Assembly (NCBI RefSeq): GCF_965227785.1
Contig: NZ_OZ245785.1
Coordinates: forward strand, 2,790,001-2,854,000
Reading direction: 5' to 3'
Length of the DNA stretch: 64,000 nucleotides
Origin: Gracilimonas sp965227785
Lineage (GTDB): Bacteria; Bacteroidota; Rhodothermia; Balneolales; Balneolaceae
In this document: one piece after another, positions 1 through 8,979 of the stretch
Layout of the letters: each line of letters starts with the position of its first letter
Numbering within the stretch: position 1 is the stretch's first letter
Translations under genes and position numbers: made by a program
Notes under the pieces: generated by a model
The model's input: the letters and a program-made list of their open reading frames with translations, nothing else
Told to the model about the DNA's origin: nothing
The model's database searches: none

Positions 1-408
1 GATGTTATGCAATGTAATAGCTAAAACAAGCAGAGTGGCACGTTTCCATTTTGTATCCACCCCTTCAGCTTCGTCGCGGGGTAAGCCGATGTGCAGGTGG
101 GGGACGTAAGCATCACAAATTCTAAGGAAGATACCGCCAAGCAGAAAGCCGATAGCCGCGGGAATCCATCCAATCATTCCCTGAGCTTCCGCAAGTTCAA
201 TACCGGGTATGATAAGTGACCAAACACTTGCAGCAATCATAACTCCGGCAGCAAAGCCCATCATGCCGTCTAATAATTTGTAGTTGATACCTTTCGTGAA
301 AAAAACAATAGCTGCTCCAAGTGACGTAACACCCCAGGTAAATAGACCGCCCATCAAGGCTTGTACAATAGGATTTAGTTCAAAAAACCAGTTTGGTAAG
401 AATTCCAT
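1..408 (-). CDS. ZIP family metal transporter (partial, N-terminal part)
   Basis: The reverse strand reads from an ATG at 408 to the window edge without a stop, about 136 residues. It begins MEFLPNWFFELNPIVQALMG and continues with hydrophobic stretches including LLDGMMGFAAGVMIAASVWS and a final ITLHNI at the edge. The pattern of glycine-rich helices, a short acidic and His-containing loop, and an H-N helix start matches ZIP (ZupT/GufA-like) divalent cation importers, in which HN(I/V)PEG is the metal-binding TM4. The C-terminal half lies outside the window. The gene faces away from the next gene, and a pair of TTAG/CTAA dyads sits just upstream (439-469), so metal-dependent repression is likely. 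The family call rests on pattern recognition without a search. Confidence 0.8.
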   Translation of the reverse strand, partial: MEFLPNWFFELNPIVQALMGGLFTWGVTSLGAAIVFFTKGINYKLLDGMMGFAAGVMIAASVWSLIIPGIELAEAQGMIGWIPAAIGFLLGGIFLRICDAYVPHLHIGLPRDEAEGVDTKWKRATLLVLAITLHNI

Positions 409-438
409 AAATTTTTTGTTTTGAATATAACAATTTGC

Positions 439-469
439 TTAGTCTTACTAAAAATTTAGTTAAGGCTAA
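439..469. promoter_or_regulatory. Tandem TTAG-N5/6-CTAA dyads, DtxR/MntR-like operator
   Basis: Two adjacent inverted repeats are visible: TTAG-TCTTA-CTAA at 439-451 and TTAG-TTAAGG-CTAA at 456-469. The second has almost the same core as a site at 48155-48168 (TTAG-TCAAGG-CTAA). DtxR/IdeR/MntR-family operators are built on TTAGG...CCTAA type half sites. The pair lies between the divergent ZIP gene and the next rightward gene, 31 bp upstream of the ZIP start. The assignment to that regulator family is inference; no such regulator gene is in the window. Confidence 0.45.
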
Positions 470-545
470 TATTTATGTTAAATAATTTTCAGATTAAAGG
501 ATTCATAATTTTACTACCTTATTGCCCAAACCATTTAAATCAGGC

Positions 546-1265
546 ATGAGTAACGATATTTTAGCTTTTAAAGAACCTATCAAAGGTGGGTTGATTCGCA
601 TACTCTTGCGCATCGGAGACATAGAATGTGAAGTCGAAAATGATGCACCTGATTTTGTAGACCCGCTCGAAGATCATCCTGTGTTAACCGTTACACCTGA
701 GGCTGACCTTAAAGATGTTACCGAGTCTTTTATGGATGGGTATCCCCTGGTACTGAACAAGAGAAAATCCAAAGAGGACAAAATAGTGTGGAATTTACCG
801 GGGGGCGGTATCTGGTTTGATATGGAAATGGATAACGTAAAAGAGGTTTGGCTTACAGAATTCAGTTTTTTTATAGAGAGTGAAAAGCCCCGATACCTGG
901 CATACTACATCCGTGATGTGGAACATAATATTGAGTGGCTGCAACCGGATGCCCAATCAGGAGAGATACGGTCTTTGAGCACCTTTAAAAAGAAATTTAC
1001 ACCGCCACCGGTGTCTGGAAAAAATGTGTATTCCGGATCTGAAATATTAAAGTGTGCTGATATGCTGGGCCGTGCCATCAATAAAATTGATATGCGCACC
1101 CAGGAAGCTTTGGTCAGGTTCAATACGGAGAAAGGAAATCTGGAACCGTTACTTATAGGGATGGCTGAAAAGCTGGGCTATACGGTTAAATCTCTCGACA
1201 AAGAAGTGATTAAGCGAGAGGGAGAGAAAGGAAGAAATGTTAGCCATTCTATTTCTTTGCAATAA
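546..1265 (+). CDS. Hypothetical protein, soluble, unknown function
   Basis: I do not recognise this protein. From ATG 546 it has 239 residues; an in-frame TTG at 522 would add eight. It has no signal peptide or membrane helix. The central part has a WNLPGGGIWFDMEMD segment followed by a tract rich in aromatic and acidic residues. The C-terminal third looks alpha-helical and charged and ends in a basic Lys/Arg/Glu-rich tail. It stands alone between the divergent ZIP gene and a convergent propeller gene. Neither start has a convincing ribosome-binding site, as is common in this genome. Confidence 0.6.
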   Translation: MSNDILAFKEPIKGGLIRILLRIGDIECEVENDAPDFVDPLEDHPVLTVTPEADLKDVTESFMDGYPLVLNKRKSKEDKIVWNLPGGGIWFDMEMDNVKEVWLTEFSFFIESEKPRYLAYYIRDVEHNIEWLQPDAQSGEIRSLSTFKKKFTPPPVSGKNVYSGSEILKCADMLGRAINKIDMRTQEALVRFNTEKGNLEPLLIGMAEKLGYTVKSLDKEVIKREGEKGRNVSHSISLQ

Positions 1266-1296
1266 AAAAACCCGGCACTGTGGGAAGTTACCGGGC
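1264..1296 (-). terminator. Rho-independent terminator of the propeller operon
   Basis: Read on the minus strand, a GCCCGG...CCGGG hairpin (arms 1271-1275 and 1291-1295, 15-nt loop) is followed directly by a run of seven T. It lies 23 bp beyond the stop of the minus-strand propeller gene, so it should end that two-gene transcript. The plus strand lacks a T-run, so it would not serve the 546-1265 gene well. Confidence 0.6.
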
Positions 1297-1318
1297 TTAA
1301 ACTCAATGAAAAAAAGTA

Positions 1319-2446
1319 CTACCCCTCTTGTTTCCAGAAGATAATACCACCGGCTTGTTTGCCGGTCTCTACCACATCGACACGCTTTAAGGTTTTCAGG
1401 TTGACGATATCAACGGAACCGGGTTCACCGCCAATGCCTTCAACCGAGATAAATGCGTAATTGTTGTCAGGCGAGATAGCTACACCGTGGCTAACTTTCC
1501 GGCTGTTTTTGATTTTTGCCAATTCCTTGCCGGAACTCAAGTCCCAGATGCCGGTTGCCCCTTCTCCTTTATAGGTCGCCACCAACAGTTTTCCGTCGTG
1601 GCTGACTTCGAGGTTATAGGGTGCTTTTCCGGTTTTCCAACGCTTGGTTATTTCCCATTTGTCGGTGTTTATTTCCAGAACCTCGTCCGAACCGTTGGCC
1701 GCTACATATACCAGGGGTTTTGTAGGGTGAGGGTCGGCCCAGGTAGGCTTCTCAACCGGTTTGTGGATCATATCACCATGATTCATACCGGAGTGATCCA
1801 TACTTGCTGACATGTTACCACCCATTTTTTTACCGGATAGTTTAAGCTTTCTCTGCACTTCAAGTGCTTCGGTATCGATCTCGATCAGCTCATCGGTCAT
1901 CATAGATACATGGTATTGTCGGGTTCCTGAACTGTTAATGCGAGAACCGTGAGGCATAATGCCTGTTTCAATATCTGAGAGTCTGATCATCGACTCAGGC
2001 TCCACGACTGAAACCGTGCTTGGCTCCATATCCCCATGCAAATTAAAATTCACCACATATAGTAAACCCGTGGTAGTAGAAATATCCATACTGGCAGGAA
2101 ACATGCCCAATTCTACTTCTGCCACAAACTCGTTGGTTTCGGTTTCGAACTTCCAGAGTTTGCCATAGGGTATACCATGGGCGATGCTTACAAACCAGTG
2201 CGCTCCGTCAGGAGAGATAGTGAGACCATGCGGCCCTTCATTTTCCTGAGGCCAGGTTCCCACACGTATGGTTTCTGCAATTTCACCCTTTTGTGTTTCA
2301 CCGTTGAAATGTACCAGGTGAACTTCGTCATCTGATTCCGCAGCTACGTACAAATAGTAATCCTGTGCAAAGGAATTGGAGGTTCCCCAAAAGAGAAACC
2401 CTCCAATAAACATTGCGATCAAAGCTCTCTTAAAACTCATAGTCAA
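1319..2446 (-). CDS. Secreted YncE-like beta-propeller with Met/His-rich loop
   Basis: The protein has 375 residues with a signal peptide (hydrophobic residues 8-26, cleavage likely after NSFA). The mature part repeats YncE/NHL-type blades: PHGLTISPDG, DEVLEINTDKWEITK, PYNLEVSHDGKLLVATYKG and SHGVAISPDNNYAFIS. Such propellers act outside the cytoplasm as binding or docking proteins, and the ligand is not predictable. Residues about 208-228 form an insert rich in Met and His (for example MDHSGMNHGDM) that resembles copper-binding tracts. It is the second gene of an operon, 12 bp behind the LVIVD/Ig protein, and ends at a clear terminator. Confidence 0.75.
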   Translation of the reverse strand: MTMSFKRALIAMFIGGFLFWGTSNSFAQDYYLYVAAESDDEVHLVHFNGETQKGEIAETIRVGTWPQENEGPHGLTISPDGAHWFVSIAHGIPYGKLWKFETETNEFVAEVELGMFPASMDISTTTGLLYVVNFNLHGDMEPSTVSVVEPESMIRLSDIETGIMPHGSRINSSGTRQYHVSMMTDELIEIDTEALEVQRKLKLSGKKMGGNMSASMDHSGMNHGDMIHKPVEKPTWADPHPTKPLVYVAANGSDEVLEINTDKWEITKRWKTGKAPYNLEVSHDGKLLVATYKGEGATGIWDLSSGKELAKIKNSRKVSHGVAISPDNNYAFISVEGIGGEPGSVDIVNLKTLKRVDVVETGKQAGGIIFWKQEG

Positions 2447-2458
2447 TTATAACTTTTG

Positions 2459-4447
2459 TTAGTTGGTTCCCTGCTGGGGCTTGTCAATAAGTTTGATAGA
2501 CCATAAGCCGGAGTTCCAGTCAGAGATGAAAATATGACCTTTGTATGGTTGAGGTCCCCAGGTAAACGGAGCGTTTGGAACCAGGGCATCAGGATGAGTA
2601 GGCTCAAATTTGGCAATCTCACGTCCCTGATCATACAGGTTCCCCATCAACTCACCGGAAATATCAACGATGCGAAGTCCGGCATTGTAATAAGCCACAA
2701 ACAGTAGGTCGTCCACCACCCAAAAGTTGTGAGTGCCCGCTTCAGGAACCTGGTAACGGGCTACTTCAGTTGGTTTGTCCCAGCCATCAAATTGGATAAA
2801 GTGAATCCAGCCGGCAGCAGCAACGGGATTGCTTCTGGATGGAAGACCGTTAGGGAAAGCTTCGTCACCGGCAATTACGTAAAAATCGCCTGTTGATTTA
2901 CTCTTGAAAGGAAATGCGGCATGATTCCAGCCACTTGGGTAAGAATAACTTCCCAGCTGAACCGGGTTTTCCGGAGATCCTCCGGCGGTTCCCATTTCTC
3001 CTTCCTGGGCACCAATGTCAACGGCTACCACACCATCACTCCAGTTGGAGGAGTAGGCAATTCCGTCTTCAATCCAAACATCGTGGATCGAGTGGCCGGG
3101 GGTATCCAGCTCGAAACGCCCAACTGTCTGTGGGTTTTCCGGGTCTTCAATATTGATGATATCATAACGACGGCCATTATTCACCGCATACACATGGTCT
3201 TCGTAGATAAAAGCATTGTGAACACCGCCGGTAAGTCCTTCATTATACTCAGACAGGACTTTTACATCCCGCGGGTTACTTACATCCAGAACTACCATTC
3301 CGTTTTTACGGTTTGAAGCTCCCTCACGGGTTATGATACCAATGGTTCCATCTTCAGATATTTTCACGTCATTGACGGTTCGGGCATCTACACGCACGGT
3401 ATCAATCGGGGTGATATTAGAAGGATCAGTAACGTCCCAGAAATAAGCATCGCCATTGGCTCCCCAGGTTCCGGTGATAGCGTAGTCTCTTCCGTCCACG
3501 CCTTCCCAAACCCATAGGTCGGATGTGTGAACATCCAGCACTTCACCGTGTCCCACCACTTCAATATCCTGCTGTACGTTGCGGTCTTTCACCCGAATAA
3601 TTTGCTCTTCAAATACATCTCCGGAACGAGCAGTGAGTGTAAAAATGCCCGGCTTGTTGGCTACAAATTTTCCGTTCTGAGAAACCTGACCTTCTGCACC
3701 TTGTCCCAGATTGTCATCAGGCTGAGCGGTGTAAGAATAGGTGATCGGTGCATCTACTTCATTACCATTATTGCCAAGGGCTTTGGCATCGAATGTGATG
3801 ACATCACCGGTTCGGACTTCCGTTTCGTTATTGCCAATGGTAATGGAGGCCGTTGGGTTTTGCTTTATAGTCACATTTAGCGTGGCTTTCTTTCCTTCAG
3901 ACTGAGCCGTGATTTTAGCTTTTCCGGGCTTCTGAGCAATCAGTTTGCCATGACTCACCATTGCTATGGATTGATTGTCGCTGGTAATCTTCAGGTCCGG
4001 GTTTTCACGAATCAGGTCCATTGCATCGATGACGTTTACATTCAAGTCGATGGTGGTTTTGGAGTAAATGTTTTCAGGCACATTCACAAATTCTACCTTA
4101 GCAATAGGCGGATATGGAACATTGATCTCGAACTGCTTTACTACTCGCTGATCTCGCGGTCCTGAGCGAAGAACGATGGCAGAATACGTACCCGGCTTGT
4201 TAGCTTTAACGAGCCCGCTTCTGGAAACTTCCAGGTCACGGCCGTTACGGGAATAGAACAACAAAGTATCAGGAAGGGCTTCACCGTCTTCGGTCATTAA
4301 GGTGGCTTTAAGTTGAAGTTCATCTCCAACTTTTACTTCAACGGGATCGGGTTCGATTACAATTTTTAAAGAGCTTGCATCCTGTGCAAAAAGAGAGGTA
4401 GTACCAATAAGCAGGATAGCGGCTAAAATTTTTAATGCTTTTGCCAT
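2459..4447 (-). CDS. Secreted Ig-like (Big_2) plus LVIVD-repeat beta-propeller protein
   Basis: The protein has 662 residues with an N-terminal signal peptide (MAKALKILAAILLIGTTSLF, cleaved near FAQD). Residues about 25-290 look like three bacterial Ig-like domains, with recurring GDELQLKATL, PGTYSAIV, PGKAKITAQSEGKKATLNV and PGIFTLTARSG strands. Residues about 295-650 form a propeller of LVIVD-type repeats: MVVLDVSNPRDVKVL, YDIINIEDPENPQTVG and LRIVDISG. The family is common as exported or surface-attached proteins in FCB bacteria. It starts an operon with the smaller propeller downstream. No catalytic motif is seen, so a structural or binding role is inferred. Confidence 0.75.
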   Translation of the reverse strand: MAKALKILAAILLIGTTSLFAQDASSLKIVIEPDPVEVKVGDELQLKATLMTEDGEALPDTLLFYSRNGRDLEVSRSGLVKANKPGTYSAIVLRSGPRDQRVVKQFEINVPYPPIAKVEFVNVPENIYSKTTIDLNVNVIDAMDLIRENPDLKITSDNQSIAMVSHGKLIAQKPGKAKITAQSEGKKATLNVTIKQNPTASITIGNNETEVRTGDVITFDAKALGNNGNEVDAPITYSYTAQPDDNLGQGAEGQVSQNGKFVANKPGIFTLTARSGDVFEEQIIRVKDRNVQQDIEVVGHGEVLDVHTSDLWVWEGVDGRDYAITGTWGANGDAYFWDVTDPSNITPIDTVRVDARTVNDVKISEDGTIGIITREGASNRKNGMVVLDVSNPRDVKVLSEYNEGLTGGVHNAFIYEDHVYAVNNGRRYDIINIEDPENPQTVGRFELDTPGHSIHDVWIEDGIAYSSNWSDGVVAVDIGAQEGEMGTAGGSPENPVQLGSYSYPSGWNHAAFPFKSKSTGDFYVIAGDEAFPNGLPSRSNPVAAAGWIHFIQFDGWDKPTEVARYQVPEAGTHNFWVVDDLLFVAYYNAGLRIVDISGELMGNLYDQGREIAKFEPTHPDALVPNAPFTWGPQPYKGHIFISDWNSGLWSIKLIDKPQQGTN

Positions 4448-4664
4448 GTCTGGTAAAATTAGTTAAAGGATAAGTGGTTTTTAGTAAGACCTGTAATAAA
4501 TCAAAAAAAAGTGAGAAATGAACTATGACCCGACTGAAATTCTGCTCTTTTGAACTCATTTTTCCTTATTTTACAGAATCCTGTTTTTCGATGTGATAAA
4601 GGAATTTTATTCTTGTCACTCGTTGTTCCTTCCAACCAAAACCAACTCATTTTTTCTTACTTAG

Positions 4665-7559
4665 ATGGACATTAATTTCGAGAAAGAAGTATTTGCCCGC
4701 CGACACAACGGACCCACTCAGGAATCAACCCAAAAAATGCTGGAGGTCATCAAAGCCGATTCTGTTGATAAGCTGATTGATGAGACTATTCCCGAAGGCA
4801 TTCGTCTGGATAAGCCAATGGATCTTCCTGAAGCATTAAGTGAACATGATTTTCTGACGGAATTCAAAAAGCTGGCTTCCAAAAACACAATCCATAAATC
4901 GTTTATTGGCATGGGCTACTACGACACACTTGTTCCCAATGTCATTAAAAGAAATATCCTCGAGAATCCGGGTTGGTACACCGCTTACACACCCTACCAG
5001 GCTGAAATTGCCCAGGGCCGGCTGGAGGCACTGATTAATTTTCAAACCACCGTCAGCGACCTGACCGGCATGGAGCTGGCCAACGCTTCTTTGCTGGATG
5101 AAGGAACAGCGGCGGCTGAAGCCATGAGTATGTTGTACGGACAGCGACGAGGTAAGAAGCGTAAAGAGGCGGAAGTATTTTTTGTATCGGAATTGTGTCA
5201 TCCTCAAACTATTGAAGTGCTGCAAACACGAGCTGAGCCGATTGGGGTAGAAGTAAGAGTCGGTGATCACCACGAGTTGGATGTGACGGATCCGGAGTTA
5301 TTCGGAATCCTGCTTCAGTATCCTGCAACCGATGGAAGTGTGGAAGATTACACAAGCATTATAGAAGCAGCCCACGAGCACGATGTGTATGCTGTGGTAG
5401 CTGCAGATTTGCTGAGCCTGACTTTACTGAAAGCTCCGGGCGAAATGGGTGCCGATGTAGTGGTTGGTTCTTCACAGCGTTTTGGGGTTCCGATGGGATA
5501 TGGAGGACCGCATGCTGCTTACTTTGCCACCAAAGAAGATTTTCAGCGAAAAATTCCGGGACGAATCATCGGAGTAACTCAGGATGCAGAAGGAAAACCG
5601 GCTTATCGTATGGCACTGCAAACCCGTGAACAACACATTCGCCGGGAAAAAGCTACCTCCAATATTTGTACTGCTCAGGTTTTGCTTGGGGTGATGGCCG
5701 GGATGTATGCCGTTTACCACGGCCCGGAAGGATTGAAGAAGATTGCTTCCAAGGTTCACGGTTTAACTAAACTGACTAAAGCCGGGTTAGAGAAAATGGG
5801 AGTTGAGGTTCAAACCGAAACCTATTTTGATACTCTTACAGTGAAGGCAGATGCAGCCAAGGTTAAAGCAGTAGCCGAGAAGCATGAAGTGAACTTCCGC
5901 TATGCGGATGAAAACACCATAGGTCTTTCTTTCGATGAAGCCAAAAATCTTGAAGACGCCGAGCTGGTATTAACCATTTTTGCGGAAGCCTTAGGCAAGG
6001 ATAATAATTTTGATGTGCAGGCCGGATCCAAGAATGTGAAAGTGGATTACCCTGAAAACCTGACTCGCCAAACAGAATATCTGGATCACCCGGTGTTTAA
6101 CCTGTACCACTCTGAGCACGAAATGCTTCGGTATATGAAGCGACTGGAGAATAAAGACCTCTCGCTGGTACATTCCATGATTTCGCTTGGCTCCTGTACC
6201 ATGAAGCTGAATGCTACAGCCGAAATGATTCCGGTCACGTGGCCTGAATTTGGACAAATTCATCCTTTTGCACCGAGAGAGCAGGCAGAAGGTTACACGC
6301 AGTTATTTGATGAATTGAACGAGTGGCTATGTGAGATTACCGGTTTTGCGGGCATGTCGCTTCAGCCCAATTCCGGCGCCCAGGGAGAGTATGCCGGATT
6401 GATGACCATCCGGGCTTACCACAAAGCCAATGGTGATGATCACAGAAATGTGGCACTGATTCCTTCATCTGCTCACGGAACTAATCCAGCCAGTGCAGTA
6501 ATGGCCGGCATGGATGTAGTTGTAGTTAAAACCGACAGTCACGGAAATATCTCCAGCGATGATCTGGAAGCTAAAGCTGAAAAATACAGCGATCGCCTGG
6601 CTGCTTTGATGATCACTTATCCGTCAACTCACGGTGTGTTTGAACATAAAGTGAAAGACTTCTGTGAAATCATTCACAAGCATGGTGGGCAAGTTTACAT
6701 GGATGGGGCAAACATGAACGCACAGGTAGGTTTGACCAGTCCCGGTGAAATCGGAGCCGATGTTTGCCACCTGAACCTGCATAAAACCTTCTGCATCCCG
6801 CATGGTGGTGGGGGACCCGGAATGGGACCGATCGGAGTAGCCGAGCATTTAACTCCTTTCCTGCCTTCTCATTCTGTAATTAAAACCGGTGGTGAAAAAG
6901 GAGTGAATGCAATTTCAGCAGCCCCCTGGGGAAGCGCAAGCATTCTTACCATTTCCTATGCGTACATTCGTATGATGGGTGGAAATGGATTAACAGATGC
7001 TACTAAATACGCTATACTGAATGCCAACTATCTGAAGGATCGCCTTAAAGATCATTATGAAATTCTGTACACCGGTAAAACAGGTCGTTCCGCCCACGAG
7101 TTTATCGTGGATCTTCGTCCGTTCAAGCAATCGGCCGGAATTGAATCCGTAGATGTAGCGAAACGCCTGATGGATTACGGCTTCCATGCCCCAACTATGA
7201 GTTTCCCGGTTCCGGGTACGCTGATGATTGAGCCTACCGAAAGTGAATCGGTTGAAGAGCTGGACCGCTTCTGCGAAGCGATGATTTTCATCCGCAAAGA
7301 GATTCAGGAAATTGAAGATGGCCTTGCCGATAAAGAAGACAACGTTCTTAAGCATGCTCCGCACACTCAGCGGGTAATTATGGCTGATGACTGGAACCGA
7401 AGTTACTCCCGCGAAAAAGGAGCCTTCCCGCTCGAAGATCTGAAATATGACAAGTTCTGGCCTTCTGTTTCCCGTGTTGATGATGCCTATGGCGACCGCA
7501 ACCTGGTGTGCTCTTGTATCCCAATGTTGGCGTATGAAGAAGGGATTGAAGCTGTTTAG
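4665..7559 (+). CDS. gcvP: Glycine dehydrogenase (decarboxylating), glycine cleavage P-protein
   Basis: This full-length single-chain P-protein has 964 residues, close to the roughly 957 of E. coli GcvP. It decarboxylates glycine with pyridoxal phosphate and passes the aminomethyl group to lipoyl-GcvH. The N-terminal half has FIGMGYYDTLVPNVI, TPYQAEIAQGRLE and the DEGTAAAEAM loop. The C-terminal half has SLGSCTMKLNA, QPNSGAQGEYAG, SAHGTNPASA and the PLP lysine in LNLHKTFCIPHGGGGPG (about residue 707). It appears monocistronic; the H and T proteins are not in the window. The start is ATG, without a Shine-Dalgarno sequence. Confidence 0.98.
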   Translation: MDINFEKEVFARRHNGPTQESTQKMLEVIKADSVDKLIDETIPEGIRLDKPMDLPEALSEHDFLTEFKKLASKNTIHKSFIGMGYYDTLVPNVIKRNILENPGWYTAYTPYQAEIAQGRLEALINFQTTVSDLTGMELANASLLDEGTAAAEAMSMLYGQRRGKKRKEAEVFFVSELCHPQTIEVLQTRAEPIGVEVRVGDHHELDVTDPELFGILLQYPATDGSVEDYTSIIEAAHEHDVYAVVAADLLSLTLLKAPGEMGADVVVGSSQRFGVPMGYGGPHAAYFATKEDFQRKIPGRIIGVTQDAEGKPAYRMALQTREQHIRREKATSNICTAQVLLGVMAGMYAVYHGPEGLKKIASKVHGLTKLTKAGLEKMGVEVQTETYFDTLTVKADAAKVKAVAEKHEVNFRYADENTIGLSFDEAKNLEDAELVLTIFAEALGKDNNFDVQAGSKNVKVDYPENLTRQTEYLDHPVFNLYHSEHEMLRYMKRLENKDLSLVHSMISLGSCTMKLNATAEMIPVTWPEFGQIHPFAPREQAEGYTQLFDELNEWLCEITGFAGMSLQPNSGAQGEYAGLMTIRAYHKANGDDHRNVALIPSSAHGTNPASAVMAGMDVVVVKTDSHGNISSDDLEAKAEKYSDRLAALMITYPSTHGVFEHKVKDFCEIIHKHGGQVYMDGANMNAQVGLTSPGEIGADVCHLNLHKTFCIPHGGGGPGMGPIGVAEHLTPFLPSHSVIKTGGEKGVNAISAAPWGSASILTISYAYIRMMGGNGLTDATKYAILNANYLKDRLKDHYEILYTGKTGRSAHEFIVDLRPFKQSAGIESVDVAKRLMDYGFHAPTMSFPVPGTLMIEPTESESVEELDRFCEAMIFIRKEIQEIEDGLADKEDNVLKHAPHTQRVIMADDWNRSYSREKGAFPLEDLKYDKFWPSVSRVDDAYGDRNLVCSCIPMLAYEEGIEAV

Positions 7560-7657
7560 AACGGGTGAACATCGAACAAGGAACATCCAACGTTTAGAGT
7601 TGAACGGTTTTTGAAACCTTGATTTGTGGGATTGTAGAGTTACCAGGATTTTAAACT

Positions 7658-7683
7658 CGCTCCGATCGCTCTTCTTCGGAGCG
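7658..7683. terminator. Hairpin between convergent genes
   Basis: A perfect 8-bp inverted repeat CGCTCCGA/TCGGAGCG with a 10-nt loop lies between convergent gcvP and the DUF1684 gene. There is no good T-run on either side, so it is at best a weak bidirectional terminator. Confidence 0.4.
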
Positions 7684-7708
7684 AAAGCTCTGGAAGGAAG
7701 TGTAAATC

Positions 7709-8335
7709 TTATTCTTGTTTAAAATCCTTTACCCCGGCATACACAGGCACATCCATCCGGTTTTGTTTGGGCACCAAAGGGCAGGAATACGTGGTGTTAT
7801 AAACGCAGTATGGATTATAAGCCTTGTTGAAATCAATAATGACAGAATCACTGTTTGGAATCCACATCTCGAGGTAGCGACCACCGCCATAGGTTTCTTC
7901 TCCATTGGTTTCATCCCTGAAAGGCAAGAACAGGTAGTTTTTATACTTCATGGTTTCCCTGAGTTCGTGACTTTGAAATACATCCAGAGAAACCGGGCGT
8001 CCGTAAATGGAAAAATGAAGCTCCCCGTATTTCTCGTAGGTTTTAACTTCAGAAGTGGTGGTAGGCATCTCAAAAGCGGGTTGATTCGGAGTCCTCACAA
8101 ACTTTGCCTTGATATAATAATTCAGGTTGATGGGGAAGTAATCCAAGCCGGTGAACTGCTCAAAGTCCACTTCTTTCAATGGCGAGGTTTCCCGGTTCTG
8201 AAAGACCTGATCTAAAGAATCTCTATAAGACTCAATTTCACTTATCTTAAATGAATCCGATTGTTTTGCTTCAGATACACTCATCCCACCAAAAAACAGG
8301 ACAACGATAATTAATAGCATTCGATGATACATCAT
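7709..8335 (-). CDS. DUF1684 domain-containing exported protein
   Basis: The protein has 208 residues. An N-terminal hydrophobic stretch (LLIIVVLFFGGMSVSEA) is a signal peptide. The body carries the DUF1684 pattern: FTGLDYFPINLNYYIKAKFV, a LHFSIYGRPVSLDVF strand pair, then GGGRYLEMWIP, IDFNKAYNPYCVYN and CPLVPKQNRMDVPVYAGVK near the C-terminus. The biochemical function of this family is not established. It lies 9 bp downstream of the osmC-like gene on the same strand, so the two are probably co-transcribed. Confidence 0.85.
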   Translation of the reverse strand: MMYHRMLLIIVVLFFGGMSVSEAKQSDSFKISEIESYRDSLDQVFQNRETSPLKEVDFEQFTGLDYFPINLNYYIKAKFVRTPNQPAFEMPTTTSEVKTYEKYGELHFSIYGRPVSLDVFQSHELRETMKYKNYLFLPFRDETNGEETYGGGRYLEMWIPNSDSVIIDFNKAYNPYCVYNTTYSCPLVPKQNRMDVPVYAGVKDFKQE

Positions 8336-8344
8336 ATAAAGAAT

Positions 8345-8794
8345 TTACTTGGTTACAGTGCTTTCAATTCGGATGTCAGACTCCAAGGTTCGATGGACCG
8401 GGCATTTTTTGGATATATCCAGAAGTTTGTCCACTTGCTCCTGGCTTAAGTCGCCTTTAATAATCAGCTCTTTTTCGATTACGTCAATTTTGCTTTTTGG
8501 GTCTTCGCAGTTCTCACAATCTTCATCATGACGTTTGTTGTGGCGAAGCTCCAGAAATACATCTTCCAGCAGCCAGTTTTTACGTTCCGCGTACATTTTT
8601 ACAGTCATAAGCGTGCAGGAGCCTAATCCCATTAACAGGTAATCATAGGGGTCGGGTCCTTTATCGTTTCCTCCATCCACATGTTCGGGTTCATCGGCAA
8701 GTAGTTCGTGTTTACCTGCAGTCAGTGTGGTTTTGAACTTTTCATTCTTCGGAAGATGGACGTGGACAATCTTCTTTGCGTTTTCTTCACTCAT
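8345..8794 (-). CDS. OsmC/Ohr family protein
   Basis: The protein has 149 residues and no signal peptide. The OsmC fold is shown by PDPYDYLLMGLGSCTLMTVK and, near the C-terminus, LLDISKKCPVHRTLES; these carry the two conserved cysteines (in GSCT and KCPVH) that reduce organic or lipid hydroperoxides. The DxxNxDCENCED-like acidic loop places it with the OsmC-like group that sits next to hydrolase genes rather than with classical Ohr. It is first in a two-gene unit with the DUF1684 gene. The role in peroxide defence comes from family knowledge. Confidence 0.9.
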   Translation of the reverse strand: MSEENAKKIVHVHLPKNEKFKTTLTAGKHELLADEPEHVDGGNDKGPDPYDYLLMGLGSCTLMTVKMYAERKNWLLEDVFLELRHNKRHDEDCENCEDPKSKIDVIEKELIIKGDLSQEQVDKLLDISKKCPVHRTLESDIRIESTVTK

Positions 8795-8979
8795 AACTCT
8801 AATGTTAAATTCTCAATGACTAAGTGTTAAATAGAGATTTAGGTCGATTCTTTGTTGATGGAATACAATTTAGTACCAGGCATGCATAATTCCCTAACAA
8901 ACTAATAATAAATATATAACACACACGATAAGTCGTGGTAACATAGAAAGTAGATCTTTTCATAAACCATCTACAGTCT

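Noticed and set aside
6990..7586. 198-residue reading frame antisense to the end of gcvP
   Set aside because: It overlaps a complete, highly conserved gene and has no recognisable domain or start signal. It is a shadow of gcvP.
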